From Kaistella chaponensis (GTDB lineage Bacteria > Bacteroidota > Bacteroidia > Flavobacteriales > Weeksellaceae), in the NCBI RefSeq assembly GCF_900156725.1, contig NZ_FTOI01000008.1, positions 105,439 through 169,438 of the forward strand: a stretch of 64,000 nt of DNA, given 5' to 3'. The notes under the pieces are model-generated. The model saw only the letters and a list, made by a program, of their open reading frames with translations. It searched no databases and was not told the origin of the DNA. Positions within the stretch are counted from its first letter, which is position 1; every line of letters begins with the position of its first letter. Both the position numbers and the translations under genes were made by a program. Shown in pieces: positions 54,548-63,975 of this stretch.

Positions 54548-57361
54548 ATGTTTTACGACCATCAATCGATTGAAAAAAAGTGGCAGAATTTCTGGCAAGA
54601 AAATCAAACCTATAAAACCGACAACACCACCGATAAACCGAAATTTTATGTTTTGGATATGTTTCCGTATCCTTCTGGAGCGGGTTTGCATGTTGGTCAT
54701 CCTCTAGGTTATATTGCCTCAGATATTTATGCACGGTACAAAAGACACCAAGGTTTTAATGTTTTGCATCCGATTGGTTACGACTCATTTGGTCTTCCAG
54801 CGGAACAATACGCCATTCAGACCGGTCAACATCCGGCAATAACAACCGAAGAAAATATTACGCGTTATGAACAGCAAATGCGAAAAATCGGTTTTTCATT
54901 CGACTGGAGCAGAGAAGTTAGAACTTCAGATGCTTCTTTTTACAAATGGACGCAGTGGATTTTTCTTCAGCTTTTCGATTCCTGGTACAATAAATCAACC
55001 GATAAAGCAGAACCGATTTCCGAATTGATTCGTCATTTTGAGGAGCATGGGACTCAAAATTTATCAGCAGTACAAAGCGATCAGTTAAATTTTACCGCAG
55101 AAGAGTGGAGAACTGCTTCTAACTTAGATCAACAAGATATTTTATTGAATTACCGATTGGCATTTCGTGCAGAAACGACTGTGAATTGGTGTCCTGGATT
55201 AGGAACTGTTTTGGCCAATGATGAGGTAAAAGATGGTAAATCTGAAAGGGGCGGTTTCCCAGTTTTTCAGAAGAAAATGATGCAGTGGAGCATGCGAATT
55301 ACTGCGTATTCTGAAAGATTGTTGCAGGGTTTAAATGATTTGGATTGGCCACAACCGTTGAAAGATTCTCAGGAATACTGGATTGGGAAATCTCAGGGAG
55401 CGCAGGTAACTTTCGAAGTTGAAGATTCTGCAGAAAAAATCTCCGTTTTTACCACACGTCCCGACACTATTTTTGGAGCCACTTTTATGGTTTTGGCTCC
55501 AGAAAATCCTTTGGTTAAAAATTTCACGATAGAAGGTCAAAAAGAAGAAGTTGAAAATTATATTGAACAAACTTCCAAGAAAACAGAGAGAGACCGCATG
55601 TCAGATGTGAAAAATGTGAGTGGCGCTTTCACGGGAGCTTTTGCTTTGAATCCATTTACCAATCAGAAGATGCCGGTTTATATTTCGGATTATGTGTTGA
55701 TGGGGTACGGAACTGGCGCTGTCATGGCGGTTCCTGCACATGATGATCGGGATCATCGTTTCGCAAAGAAATTCTGTTTGTCGATTATTAATGTTATTGA
55801 AAACAAAAATGACATTCAGGAAGAGTCTTTTGATTCGAAAGATTCTGTTTGTGTAAATTCAGAATTATTGAATGGTTTGAAATACGAAGAGGCCAAATCA
55901 TTAATAATCGCTGAAATTGAGAAAAAGAAAATTGGACACGGAACAACCAATTATAGACAACGGGATGCCATTTTTTCCCGCCAAAGATATTGGGGAGAAC
56001 CAGTTCCTGTTTATTACAAAGAAGGAATGCCGTACACTTTGCCGGTTTCAGTATTGCCGTTGGAACTTCCTGAAGTTGAAAAATATTTACCAACCGAAGA
56101 TGGCGATCCACCTTTAGGAAATGCTAAAAATTTCGCTTGGGACGAAATGAATGAAAAAATTGTTTCAACCGATTTAATTGATGACATAAACATTTTCCCG
56201 ATTGAACTTTCTACAATGCCTGGTTGGGCGGGAAGTTCTTGGTATTTCCTCAGATATATGGATCCTAAAAATGATGGAAGTTTCTGTGCAAAAGAAATCT
56301 CCGATTATTGGGGTCAAGTCGATTTATACATTGGTGGAAGCGAACACGCAACAGGACATTTATTGTATTCCCGTTTTTGGAATATGTTTTTGAAAGACCG
56401 TGGATATATCAACCACGATGAACCATTTAAGAAACTCATCAATCAGGGAATGATTTTGGGGATGAGTGCATTTGTCTTAAGAATTGATGGAACGAATCAA
56501 TATGTTTCTAAAGGTTTAGCGAAAGATAATAAGGTTCAAAAAATCCACGTTGACGTTTCTTTATTAAAAGGCGGAACTGATGAACTCGATATAGAAAAAT
56601 TTAAAAACTGGCGTGCAGAATATGAAAATGCAGAATTGATCCTAGAAGAAGGAAAGTTCATCACCGAACGCGAAGTTGAAAAAATGTCGAAATCCAAATA
56701 CAACGTTGTTAATCCCGATGATATTTGCGAGGAATATGGAGCTGATTGTTTGCGTTTGTATGAAATGTTTTTGGGACCTTTGGAACAATCAAAACCTTGG
56801 AATACGCAAGGTTTAAGTGGCGTTTACGGATTTTTGAAAAAGTTTTTTAATCTTTATCACAATGAAGAACGTTTTGAAATTTCTGAAGAGGAACCTACAA
56901 AGGCCGAGTACAAAATCCTGCACACTTTAATTAAAAAAGTAGTTGCAGATATTGCGAATTTCTCTTTCAATACTTCGGTTTCATCCTTCATGATTGCGGT
57001 CAACGAATTTCAGAAACTGAAAACCAACAAAAGGGAAATTTTAGAAGCTTTGGCGATTGTTGTTTCTCCTTATGCACCGCACATTTGCGAAGAATTATGG
57101 CGCAATTTGGGTCACACTAATTCCATTGAGTTTGAAAAATTCCCGGAATTTGAAGAAAAATATTTAATAGAAGATGAGTTTCATTATCCGGTTAGTTTTA
57201 ATGGGAAAATGAAATTTAAATTAGTGCTTCCTTCAGATTTAACAGCTTCGGAGATTGAGGAAATCGCTTTAAAAGAAGATCGTGTAATCGATCAGCTTGC
57301 AGGAAATAATCCTAAAAAAATCATCATAGTGCCGAAAAAAATCATTAATATTGTTTTTTAA
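54548..57361 (+). CDS. leuS: Leucyl-tRNA synthetase
   Basis: Charges tRNA-Leu. The HIGH motif reads HVGH (48-51) within PYPSGAGLHVGHPLGY, and KMSKS is at about 712-716 in EKMSKSKYNVVNPDD. The CP1 editing domain is present (TTRPDTIFGATFMVLAPE and GTGAVMAVPAHDDRDH, about 300-420), as is the tRNA-recognition WGEPVPVYY region. The anticodon-binding C-terminal domain ends IIIVPKKIINIVF. Length 937 is in the bacterial range. Confidence 0.98.
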   Translation: MFYDHQSIEKKWQNFWQENQTYKTDNTTDKPKFYVLDMFPYPSGAGLHVGHPLGYIASDIYARYKRHQGFNVLHPIGYDSFGLPAEQYAIQTGQHPAITTEENITRYEQQMRKIGFSFDWSREVRTSDASFYKWTQWIFLQLFDSWYNKSTDKAEPISELIRHFEEHGTQNLSAVQSDQLNFTAEEWRTASNLDQQDILLNYRLAFRAETTVNWCPGLGTVLANDEVKDGKSERGGFPVFQKKMMQWSMRITAYSERLLQGLNDLDWPQPLKDSQEYWIGKSQGAQVTFEVEDSAEKISVFTTRPDTIFGATFMVLAPENPLVKNFTIEGQKEEVENYIEQTSKKTERDRMSDVKNVSGAFTGAFALNPFTNQKMPVYISDYVLMGYGTGAVMAVPAHDDRDHRFAKKFCLSIINVIENKNDIQEESFDSKDSVCVNSELLNGLKYEEAKSLIIAEIEKKKIGHGTTNYRQRDAIFSRQRYWGEPVPVYYKEGMPYTLPVSVLPLELPEVEKYLPTEDGDPPLGNAKNFAWDEMNEKIVSTDLIDDINIFPIELSTMPGWAGSSWYFLRYMDPKNDGSFCAKEISDYWGQVDLYIGGSEHATGHLLYSRFWNMFLKDRGYINHDEPFKKLINQGMILGMSAFVLRIDGTNQYVSKGLAKDNKVQKIHVDVSLLKGGTDELDIEKFKNWRAEYENAELILEEGKFITEREVEKMSKSKYNVVNPDDICEEYGADCLRLYEMFLGPLEQSKPWNTQGLSGVYGFLKKFFNLYHNEERFEISEEEPTKAEYKILHTLIKKVVADIANFSFNTSVSSFMIAVNEFQKLKTNKREILEALAIVVSPYAPHICEELWRNLGHTNSIEFEKFPEFEEKYLIEDEFHYPVSFNGKMKFKLVLPSDLTASEIEEIALKEDRVIDQLAGNNPKKIIIVPKKIINIVF

Positions 57362-57533
57362 AATAAATACGACGAAATATTTTCTTGCAATTAATCGTAA
57401 AATTTGGTCTATTAAACTTGCGAATTTTTAAAGGTATTTTTGAAATTCAAAATTATAACCAAAATTCAATACATATTTTGCAAATTATGCAATGTTAATG
57501 AATCTTAACATGAAAAAAAATAACTGTAATAGT

Positions 57534-57563
57534 TTTGAAAGACTTGCATGATTAAATATTTTG
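57534..57563 (+). promoter_or_regulatory. Candidate promoter of the TonB energy-transduction operon
   Basis: TTTG, 19 nt, TATTTTG (one base shorter than TAnnTTTG). A start near 57570 would give a leader of about 50 nt before exbB. An exact TATTTTTG also lies at 57435-57442. The rest of the 257-nt gap after leuS shows nothing recognisable. Confidence 0.4.
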
Positions 57564-57618
57564 ACTTTATTTTACAACTCGAAAATTAAAAAAAATAACA
57601 ATTATAATTTAGTTAAGT

Positions 57619-58488
57619 ATGGAAATGAATGTTTCAAACAACGAGGAGCAAGTGATTGCTAAAAAAGTAGGAGGATTAAATCCTGCGTTAATAATTCCTA
57701 TTCTAATTTTAATAGGTGTTGCAATTTATTTATTTGTATTAGGGAATCCAGGTAATTTTAAAGCCGACCCAAGGTTAAACGGTCTTTCATCTGTAGCATT
57801 CTCAGATTTAGAATCTAAAGAACTTCATCCAGGAGATGGATTTATGGGGATTATTTATATGGGTGGACCAATCGTACCAATTCTTATTTCATTTATGATT
57901 ATTGTAATCGTATTTTCTATTGAAAGAGCTTTAGCACTTAAAAAAGCAGCTGGAAAAGGAAATGTTGATAGTTTTGTTTTAAATGTAAGAAGATTATTAA
58001 ATCAGAATAAAGTTGACGAAGCTATCGAAGAATGTGATAAACAAGAAGGTTCTGTAGGAAATGTAGTAAGAGAAGGTTTAACAACCTACAAAGCTTTGGC
58101 ACATGATTCTGCGATGAATAAAGAACAGAAAATGGTTGCTCTTAACAAATCAATCGAAGAAGCTACAACTTTAGAGATGCCAATGCTAGAGAAAAACATG
58201 ATGATTCTTTCTACTCTAGGTACTGTTGCTACTTTGGTTGCACTACTTGGAACTGTAATCGGGATGATCAAGGCGTTTAGCGCATTAGGTTCAGGAGGAG
58301 GAACTCCAGATTCTGCGGCACTTTCTATTGGTATTTCTGAGGCATTGATTAATACTGCTTTAGGTATTGGTACGTCTGCTGTTGCAATTATTCTTTACAA
58401 CTATTTTACTTCTAAAATTGACGGATTAACGTTCAAAATCGACGAAATCGCAATGTCAATTCAGCAGTCTTTCGCAGAATTCCACTAA
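57619..58488 (+). CDS. exbB: ExbB / MotA-TolQ-type proton channel
   Basis: Inner-membrane proton channel that energises TonB together with ExbD. 289 residues with a first transmembrane segment at about 23-43, a second at about 90-110 (IVPILISFMIIVIVFSIERA), and the conserved C-terminal pair with TLGTVATLVALLGTVIGMIKAFSALG (about 198-223) and ALSIGISEALINTALGIGTSAVAIILYNYF. Adjacent genes encode two ExbD proteins and TonB. The N-terminal extension with an extra span is typical of Bacteroidetes. Confidence 0.95.
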   Translation: MEMNVSNNEEQVIAKKVGGLNPALIIPILILIGVAIYLFVLGNPGNFKADPRLNGLSSVAFSDLESKELHPGDGFMGIIYMGGPIVPILISFMIIVIVFSIERALALKKAAGKGNVDSFVLNVRRLLNQNKVDEAIEECDKQEGSVGNVVREGLTTYKALAHDSAMNKEQKMVALNKSIEEATTLEMPMLEKNMMILSTLGTVATLVALLGTVIGMIKAFSALGSGGGTPDSAALSIGISEALINTALGIGTSAVAIILYNYFTSKIDGLTFKIDEIAMSIQQSFAEFH

Positions 58489-58564
58489 GAATTCTCGACC
58501 GATTGGAGATCTTTAATATGACAACGATCTCAAAAAACAGAAATTTAATAAAAAATAATTTACA

Positions 58565-59167
58565 ATGGCGAGAGTCAAACCAAAAAGACATAATATAAGG
58601 GTAGATATGACGGCCATGACCGATGTATCGTTTCTACTTCTTACATTCTTTATCCTCACGGCTCAGTTTGCAAAACCTGACATCGAGACGATAAACACGC
58701 CATCTTCTATATCTCAAAAGCTTCTTCCGGATGCAAGTTTGATGACAATTTTGAGTACAACAGACGGAAGATTCTACTTTACGCCTGTTGAAAACGGAAC
58801 CGAAAGAATCGCTCTGTTAGATAAAATGGGAGAGAAGTATGGTATGACATTTACTGACAAAGAAAAAGTAGCTTTTGCTAATTCAAAATCAGTAGGAGTT
58901 CCAATGAATCAATTAAAAGGCTATTTAAATCTTTCAGAGGAAGATCGGAAAGCATTTAAAAGCAAAACGGGAATTCCAATGGACAGTACAAATAAACAAT
59001 TGATCGATTGGGTACAACAAAGTTTAACCGTAAACCCTGATTACAAATTAGCAATCAAAGGGGATGTTGAAACGAAGTATCCAAAAGTGAAATCTTTATT
59101 TGAAGGATTAAGAGACATTGATTTCTTGAAATTCTGGTTAATAACAAGTCAAGAAGTGGCGCAATAA
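58565..59167 (+). CDS. exbD: ExbD/TolR-type protein, first copy
   Basis: 200 residues: short basic N-terminus (KPKRHNIRVDMTAMTDVSFLLLTFFILTAQF) with the single membrane helix and the proton-relay Asp in MTDVSFLL, then a periplasmic domain with a family-atypical insert (about 75-130). Bacteroidetes TonB clusters commonly have two non-identical ExbD genes in tandem. Starts 76 nt after exbB. Confidence 0.93.
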   Translation: MARVKPKRHNIRVDMTAMTDVSFLLLTFFILTAQFAKPDIETINTPSSISQKLLPDASLMTILSTTDGRFYFTPVENGTERIALLDKMGEKYGMTFTDKEKVAFANSKSVGVPMNQLKGYLNLSEEDRKAFKSKTGIPMDSTNKQLIDWVQQSLTVNPDYKLAIKGDVETKYPKVKSLFEGLRDIDFLKFWLITSQEVAQ

Positions 59168-59174
59168 TTAAGAA

Positions 59175-59747
59175 ATGGCAGAAGTACAAGTAAAAGACAA
59201 CGGCGGGAAAGGCGGAAAGGTACGCTCGAAAAAAGCGGTACCTCACGTAGATTTAACTCCCATGGTGGATTTGGCGTTCCTTTTGATCACATTCTTTATG
59301 TTGGTTACGACTTTCAACAAACCGAATGTGATGGATTTAGGTCTTCCGGCAAAACCGAAGGATCCTACACAAAAACCTCCACCAACAGAAATTGATTTAT
59401 CAAATTCAATTTCATTAATCATTGGAAAAGACAACAGAATTTTTTATCACCAGTTAGATGCTGCAGGTCTTAATGACCAAACGCTTCAGGAAACAACTTT
59501 TGATAGACAAGGAATTACAAAAGTAATTGAGCAAGCAAAATCTAAAGCTAAGGATCAAACCAAATTTACGGTGATCATAAAGCCAACAGACGATGCAGTA
59601 TATAAAAATTTCGTAGATATGTTAGATCAAATGGCTATCACCAAGAATGAAGTATACGGTATTACCGATATTAAGTCTTGGGAGAAGTTAGTTTACGAAA
59701 GAAAATTAGGTGGATCAGCAGCAACTCCAGCGGCACCTACCAAATAA
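59175..59747 (+). CDS. exbD: ExbD/TolR-type protein, second copy
   Basis: 190 residues. The helix is VPHVDLTPMVDLAFLLITFFMLVTTF with the conserved Asp in PMVDLAF. The periplasmic part has the usual VIIKPTDDAVYKNFVDMLDQMAITK helix and ITDIKSWE strand, closer to standard ExbD than the first copy. It begins 7 nt after the first exbD, so the two are co-translated. Confidence 0.94.
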   Translation: MAEVQVKDNGGKGGKVRSKKAVPHVDLTPMVDLAFLLITFFMLVTTFNKPNVMDLGLPAKPKDPTQKPPPTEIDLSNSISLIIGKDNRIFYHQLDAAGLNDQTLQETTFDRQGITKVIEQAKSKAKDQTKFTVIIKPTDDAVYKNFVDMLDQMAITKNEVYGITDIKSWEKLVYERKLGGSAATPAAPTK

Positions 59748-59772
59748 CTTTTAATATTTAAAAGAAAGAATA

Positions 59773-60609
59773 ATGGCAGATGAAAACGCTTACGAAGGAA
59801 CTCCCACGTTGGATGAAATCGTATTTGAAAATAGAAATAAAGCTTATGGTGCATTTGATCTAAGAACGCATTATCGGTCTATACTTACTAAAGCATTCAT
59901 TCTTGGTACAATTTTATTTGTGGTTGTTGTATTAACACCATTTGTAATTATGAAAATCAAGGAGATGAACGCCGCAGATAAAACTGAGGTAAATGCTAAG
60001 TTAATTGATATCCTCCCAGAAGAAAAAGTTATCGAGCAACCTAAAGACGAACCACCTCCACCGCCGCCACCACCAAAAGAAGAGCCAAAGCAAGAAGTGA
60101 TTCAAAATGTGGTTCCCGAACCAGTGAAGGCGCCGAAAGTAGAAACTCCACCGCCGCCAATTTCAAAGCAGCTTGAAACGACTACAGGTTTAAATAATCA
60201 AGAAGGTGTTAAAACCCCTGCTTATACACCACCACCGCCACCTCCAGGTCCAGGTAAATCTACAACAGTAGAGGTGAAGCCGCAAGTTTCTGAAACTCAG
60301 ATTTATACCGAAGTTGAGCAATTAGCTGAATTTCCTGGTGGTATTAACTCATTCAGAAGTAAAGTGAATGGTAGTTTTGATACCTCTGTAATGGATAGCG
60401 ATGCTGGAACAGTGAAAACTGAGGTGATTTTCGTAGTTGAAAAAGACGGAAGTATTACCGACGTTAAAGCGAACGGAGCTAATAAAGATTTTAACGCGGA
60501 AGCAGTAAGAACCGTAAAATCGATTAAGAATAAATGGGCTCCTGCAAAAATTAACGGTCAATCTGTTCGATACAGATTTAGAATGCCGCTTACAATGCAG
60601 TTTGAGTAA
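59773..60609 (+). CDS. tonB: Energy transducer TonB
   Basis: 278 residues. A cytoplasmic N-terminus of about 40 residues, one transmembrane segment (LTKAFILGTILFVVVVLTPFVIM), a periplasmic proline-rich linker (PPPPPPPPKEEPKQE and PPPPPPGPG), and a C-terminal TonB domain (about 195-278) with FPGGINSFRSKV, VIFVVEKDGSITDVKANGA and the YRFRMPLTMQFE end. It would drive SusC/TonB-dependent receptors such as the one at 2094-5036. Last gene before a strong terminator. Confidence 0.94.
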   Translation: MADENAYEGTPTLDEIVFENRNKAYGAFDLRTHYRSILTKAFILGTILFVVVVLTPFVIMKIKEMNAADKTEVNAKLIDILPEEKVIEQPKDEPPPPPPPPKEEPKQEVIQNVVPEPVKAPKVETPPPPISKQLETTTGLNNQEGVKTPAYTPPPPPPGPGKSTTVEVKPQVSETQIYTEVEQLAEFPGGINSFRSKVNGSFDTSVMDSDAGTVKTEVIFVVEKDGSITDVKANGANKDFNAEAVRTVKSIKNKWAPAKINGQSVRYRFRMPLTMQFE

Positions 60610-60633
60610 CAAAAACTATTTATTATAAACAAA

Positions 60634-60659
60634 AGAGAAGCGAAAGCTTCTCTTTTTTT
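60634..60659 (+). terminator. Intrinsic terminator after tonB
   Basis: AGAGAAGC pairs with GCTTCTCT around a GAAA tetraloop, followed by seven T residues. Confidence 0.9.
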
Positions 60660-60668
60660 AATTTTTTG

Positions 60669-60676
60669 TATTTTTG
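60669..60676 (+). promoter_or_regulatory. -7 box upstream of the small membrane protein
   Basis: TATTTTTG, exact TAnnTTTG, only 6 nt before the ATG, so the transcript may be leaderless or start at the second ATG (60685). Confidence 0.4.
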
Positions 60677-60681
60677 CTTTT

Positions 60682-60879
60682 ATGATGTTTAATTGGTTGT
60701 CTTTAATTACTGGATTTTTTTATATAGTTTTAGGAATCGTAGTGATAATCTATAAATTTTTTGTAATTTTTTTAGAAGAGAATATTGCTTATACTTTAGG
60801 CAGTTTGCTTATCCTTTATGGGATTTTTAGAATTGGCAGAGCTATTTACAAAATTAGACAGAGTAAAAATGAATTATAA
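60682..60879 (+). CDS. Small two-span membrane protein
   Basis: 65 residues with two hydrophobic segments (about 5-28 and 36-52: FFYIVLGIVVIIYKFFVIFL, then LGSLLILYGIFRIGRAIY). No family recognised; small proteins of this kind occur at this place in related flavobacterial TonB clusters. It overlaps the start of the PstS-like gene by 11 nt, which argues that it is translated. Confidence 0.65.
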   Translation: MMFNWLSLITGFFYIVLGIVVIIYKFFVIFLEENIAYTLGSLLILYGIFRIGRAIYKIRQSKNEL

Positions 60880-61741
60880 ACAACTGTTTTTTTTAATATG
60901 TTTTTTTGCATTAATGATTACATGTAAAAAATCAGACCGAATTCCTGATGATCCTCATCAGGGAACCATCACGATTTCTGCCGATGAGTCTTTCAGAAGT
61001 GTTTCTGAAGCACTAACGGAAAGATATATGGCATTAAATCCGAAAACTAAAATTAATTTGGTCATTAAGAAAGAAGATCTTGGTTTTTTGGATTTGTTAG
61101 AGAATAAGGTGCGTGTGATTGTAATGTCCCGTGAACTAACCAACGAAGAGAAAGAAGCATACAAATTAAAGATCGACATGAAAATGGAGCCAGCAAAATT
61201 TGCTGCCGATGCGGTAGTTTTTGTGGTACCCAAAAATTCAACCAGAGAAAGCATTACTGTGGAAGAACTTAGTAATGAATTGAATTCAGACCAAAAGAAT
61301 ATAATATTTGATGCCACCAATTCTAGTAATTTAAATTTTGTTGCTCAAAAATTAGGTACCATTCCAAACAAACTGAAATTTTCAATCATCAACGGAAATA
61401 AAAATGTAGTTAAAGAAATTGGACAATATCCTAATAAAATTGGAGCAATAAGCTTAAATACGCTTAGCCGACCATACGATAAAGAGTCCGAGCAATTAAG
61501 AAATACAATTAAAATTCTTCCCGTCATTTCAAAAGGTAAAACCTTTGAACCTAATATGAAAAATATCAAAGCAATGACCTATCCTTTTACCAGAGTCTTA
61601 TATTTTATTACTAATGAGGCGTACTATGGACTTGGAAATGGTTTTATTCGTTTTTCTTGTCAACAGATTGGCCAAATTGTAGTTGAAAAAGAAGGATTGC
61701 AACCTTATACCATATTTAACAGAGAGGTTCAAATGCGTTAA
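60869..61741 (+). CDS. PstS-like substrate-binding lipoprotein
   Basis: 290 residues. A start at 60818 is possible but the ATG at 60869 gives a proper lipoprotein signal (MNYKQLFFLICFFALMITC, Cys19). The fold is that of PstS-type periplasmic phosphate-binding proteins: GTITISADESFRSVSEALTERY, VIVMSRELTNEEK, DAVVFVVPKNSTRESITVEEL, and the C-terminal RFSCQQIGQIVVEKEGLQPY. There is no phosphate transport system beside it; in related genomes the gene sits next to TonB genes, so a role tied to TonB energy transduction is likely but unproven. Confidence 0.82.
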   Translation: MNYKQLFFLICFFALMITCKKSDRIPDDPHQGTITISADESFRSVSEALTERYMALNPKTKINLVIKKEDLGFLDLLENKVRVIVMSRELTNEEKEAYKLKIDMKMEPAKFAADAVVFVVPKNSTRESITVEELSNELNSDQKNIIFDATNSSNLNFVAQKLGTIPNKLKFSIINGNKNVVKEIGQYPNKIGAISLNTLSRPYDKESEQLRNTIKILPVISKGKTFEPNMKNIKAMTYPFTRVLYFITNEAYYGLGNGFIRFSCQQIGQIVVEKEGLQPYTIFNREVQMR

Positions 61742-61834
61742 AATTTTATTAAGAAAGTTCCAATTATTACCAGTAGTAGGATTTTGGTATAGAAATTGGG
61801 TGGAAGAATATTACTTAACATTAAACAAATAAAA

Positions 61835-63499
61835 ATGAAAAATATAATGAATTTATCAAAGAAAGCTGCACTTGGGGTTGCAGCAGTGTTCTTTTCTAAT
61901 TTTGCTGTCGCGCAGACACTACAAGATGGCATTGCTAACGCAGATAGCCACAAGTACGCAAAAGCAAAAGAGGTTTTTACAGAAATGATTGCGAAAGCAC
62001 CCACAGCTGAAAATTATTTTTATCTAGGAAACGCATATTTAACTCAATTTGAGCCAAATTTTGAAATGGCTCAGGAGAATTTTAATAAAGGTTTAGCTGC
62101 AGATAAGAAAAGCTATTTGAATAAATTAGGACTTGCTTCGGTGAAGCTGGGAAAAGGTGATAAATCTGCGATCAGCGAAATTGGTCAGATCGTAAAAGAT
62201 TCACGCGATAAAGATGCTGAAGTTCTTTATAGAGCTGCGCAAGCTTTAACAATTTTTGGAGGCCCACAGAATGCAGACGTTGCAATAGATTATTTGAACA
62301 GAGCGGTTGACAAATCTCAAAAAGGTGGAACTCCTGCGTATTATTACTACACTTTAGGTGATGCTTATCGTTTAAAATTAACAAACAGCCCACAAGTTGC
62401 AGGATCAGCAATGACTGCTTATGATAAAGCATTACCTGTGGCGAAAAACAAAGCATCGGTTTATACCAGAATTGGAACACTGTGGATGCAAGCACAACAA
62501 TGGCAAAAAGCGAAAGAAAGTATCGACCGTGCGATTGTAGCTGACCCATCGTATGCTCCAGCGTATAAAGCGAAAGCAGCTTACGATATTAAATATCAGC
62601 AAAATGCTTTAGCAACACAAGATTTAATGAATTATGCGCAGTATGCCGACGAAGATCCCGATACTCAGCTAGAAATTTCCAAGTTATTCTTTACCAATGA
62701 AGATTATGCAAATTCAAAACTTTATTTGGATAAAGTATTCGACAAGGTTAAAGATCCTATAAAGTTTAAATTGAGAGCATATCTTTTATATGCTGACGCA
62801 GATTATGCAGGAGCAAAGAATAGTTTGGAGCAATTCATGTCTCAAGCAGGACCCACTAGAGTTCAGGCAGGAGATCAAGGTTTGTTAGGTCTTATTTCAG
62901 CTGGTGTTGCAGAAAAGGAAACTGATGCAACAAAAAAAGCGGCATTGATGCAAGATGCACAACAAAAGATTGCTATTGCAAAAGCAGCTAAAGATGATAC
63001 TCTAAATTGGGATGAGGAATTGATTAAAATTAAGAGTGGTGGTGGTATCAATCAGGCTGTTGTAGATCAAGGAGTAACCAGCCCTGAAATTCAGGCGCTT
63101 AAGAAAGCTGTTGCCGATAATCCTCAAGATACAGACGCATTATATAAGTTAGGAAACGCTTATCAGGAAGCTAAAAATTGGAATGGCGCAATTTTAACTT
63201 GGCAAAAAATGAGCGGTTTGCTTCCGGATTGGGCGCCTGCTTATTACAGTTTAGGCTATGCTTATCAACAAGCTGGAAATAACGAACTTGCAATGATGAG
63301 CTACGAAAAATATATTTCCAAGGTAAAACCTGAAGAACTGGAGGCTAACAAAAAGACTTTATCTTATGCCTACTTTGCAATTGCATATTTGGTTAAAGGA
63401 AAAGAGGTTGTGAAAGCGAAGGAATATGTTGCCAAATCTGTACAATTAGATCCAACATATCAAGATGCTGTAAAATTGAATGCGGAGTTGAATAAATAA
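61835..63499 (+). CDS. Exported TPR-repeat protein
   Basis: 554 residues, starting at the ATG that opens a signal peptide (MKNIMNLSKKAALGVAAVFF, cleavage after FAVAQ). At least eight tetratricopeptide-type repeats are visible, for example HKYAKAKEVFTEMIAKAPTAENYFYLGNA, QQWQKAKESIDRAIVADPSY and KNWNGAILTWQKMSGLLPDW, given here in part. Periplasmic TPR proteins of this kind close the flavobacterial TonB/PstS-like cluster and probably serve as a scaffold. Followed by a strong terminator. Confidence 0.88.
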   Translation: MKNIMNLSKKAALGVAAVFFSNFAVAQTLQDGIANADSHKYAKAKEVFTEMIAKAPTAENYFYLGNAYLTQFEPNFEMAQENFNKGLAADKKSYLNKLGLASVKLGKGDKSAISEIGQIVKDSRDKDAEVLYRAAQALTIFGGPQNADVAIDYLNRAVDKSQKGGTPAYYYYTLGDAYRLKLTNSPQVAGSAMTAYDKALPVAKNKASVYTRIGTLWMQAQQWQKAKESIDRAIVADPSYAPAYKAKAAYDIKYQQNALATQDLMNYAQYADEDPDTQLEISKLFFTNEDYANSKLYLDKVFDKVKDPIKFKLRAYLLYADADYAGAKNSLEQFMSQAGPTRVQAGDQGLLGLISAGVAEKETDATKKAALMQDAQQKIAIAKAAKDDTLNWDEELIKIKSGGGINQAVVDQGVTSPEIQALKKAVADNPQDTDALYKLGNAYQEAKNWNGAILTWQKMSGLLPDWAPAYYSLGYAYQQAGNNELAMMSYEKYISKVKPEELEANKKTLSYAYFAIAYLVKGKEVVKAKEYVAKSVQLDPTYQDAVKLNAELNK

Positions 63500-63522
63500 T
63501 CACGCAAGAATATTAATATCTG

Positions 63523-63550
63523 AATCCCATTCGCAAGAATGGGATTTTTT
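63523..63550 (+). terminator. Intrinsic terminator after the TPR gene
   Basis: AATCCCATTC pairs perfectly with GAATGGGATT around a GCAA tetraloop, followed by a T run. Confidence 0.92.
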
Positions 63551-63704
63551 GTTTAATACGACGATTCTTGTTCAGTTTAATGAACTGGGCGGTACTTCTG
63601 GTATTTATTAAATCTACTTTCCACGTTAAAACTGGTTCCACCTATATTAGTAATCTAATTATTTTCGATTAAATAGTATTAACAAATTGTATTGATTCTT
63701 GTCG

Positions 63705-63774
63705 ATGGCAACGTTTCAAGGTTCTAATAGAAGTCGAATTGAAACCTTTCACGGTCGTTGGGAACCATTGCCAT
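63705..63774. other. Long interrupted inverted repeat (possible structured RNA)
   Basis: Nested complementary blocks: ATGGC with GCCAT, AACG with CGTT, and AAGGTT with AACCTT. They fold into one interrupted hairpin of about 70 nt; GGTTC can also pair with GAACC in an alternative form. It lies in the otherwise gene-poor stretch after the last terminator. Function unknown. Confidence 0.35.
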
Positions 63775-63839
63775 TTATCTCTACAACTCAAAATCCATTT
63801 ACTTCATAGTCCTTAATGATAGTTTTTGCGCATTAATTG

Positions 63840-63929
63840 ATGGGAAGAATGAAAAAGTGGATAACTTTTATGTTGTGTATAGGATTATGGGCCAGTATTT
63901 TATGTTTTAAGTATTGGAAATATTGGTAA
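63840..63929 (+). CDS. Possible 29-residue hydrophobic peptide
   Basis: MGRMKKWITFMLCIGLWASI is followed by a short aromatic tail (LCFKYWKYW). It has the shape of a single membrane span with a basic start, but no ribosome-binding site or promoter is evident. It could be random. The rest of 63551-63939 has no coding signal. Confidence 0.25.
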   Translation: MGRMKKWITFMLCIGLWASILCFKYWKYW

Positions 63930-63943
63930 AATATGGTTAAAAA

Positions 63944-63975
63944 TTTGCGAGATGTTGATATAGTTTTTACATTTG
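63944..63975 (+). promoter_or_regulatory. Near-perfect flavobacterial promoter at the window end
   Basis: TTTG, exactly 20 nt, then TACATTTG, the best match to TTTG-N19-21-TAnnTTTG in the window, followed by GCACC. The gene it drives lies beyond the window; promoters this close to consensus usually serve rRNA or tRNA operons. Confidence 0.7.
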
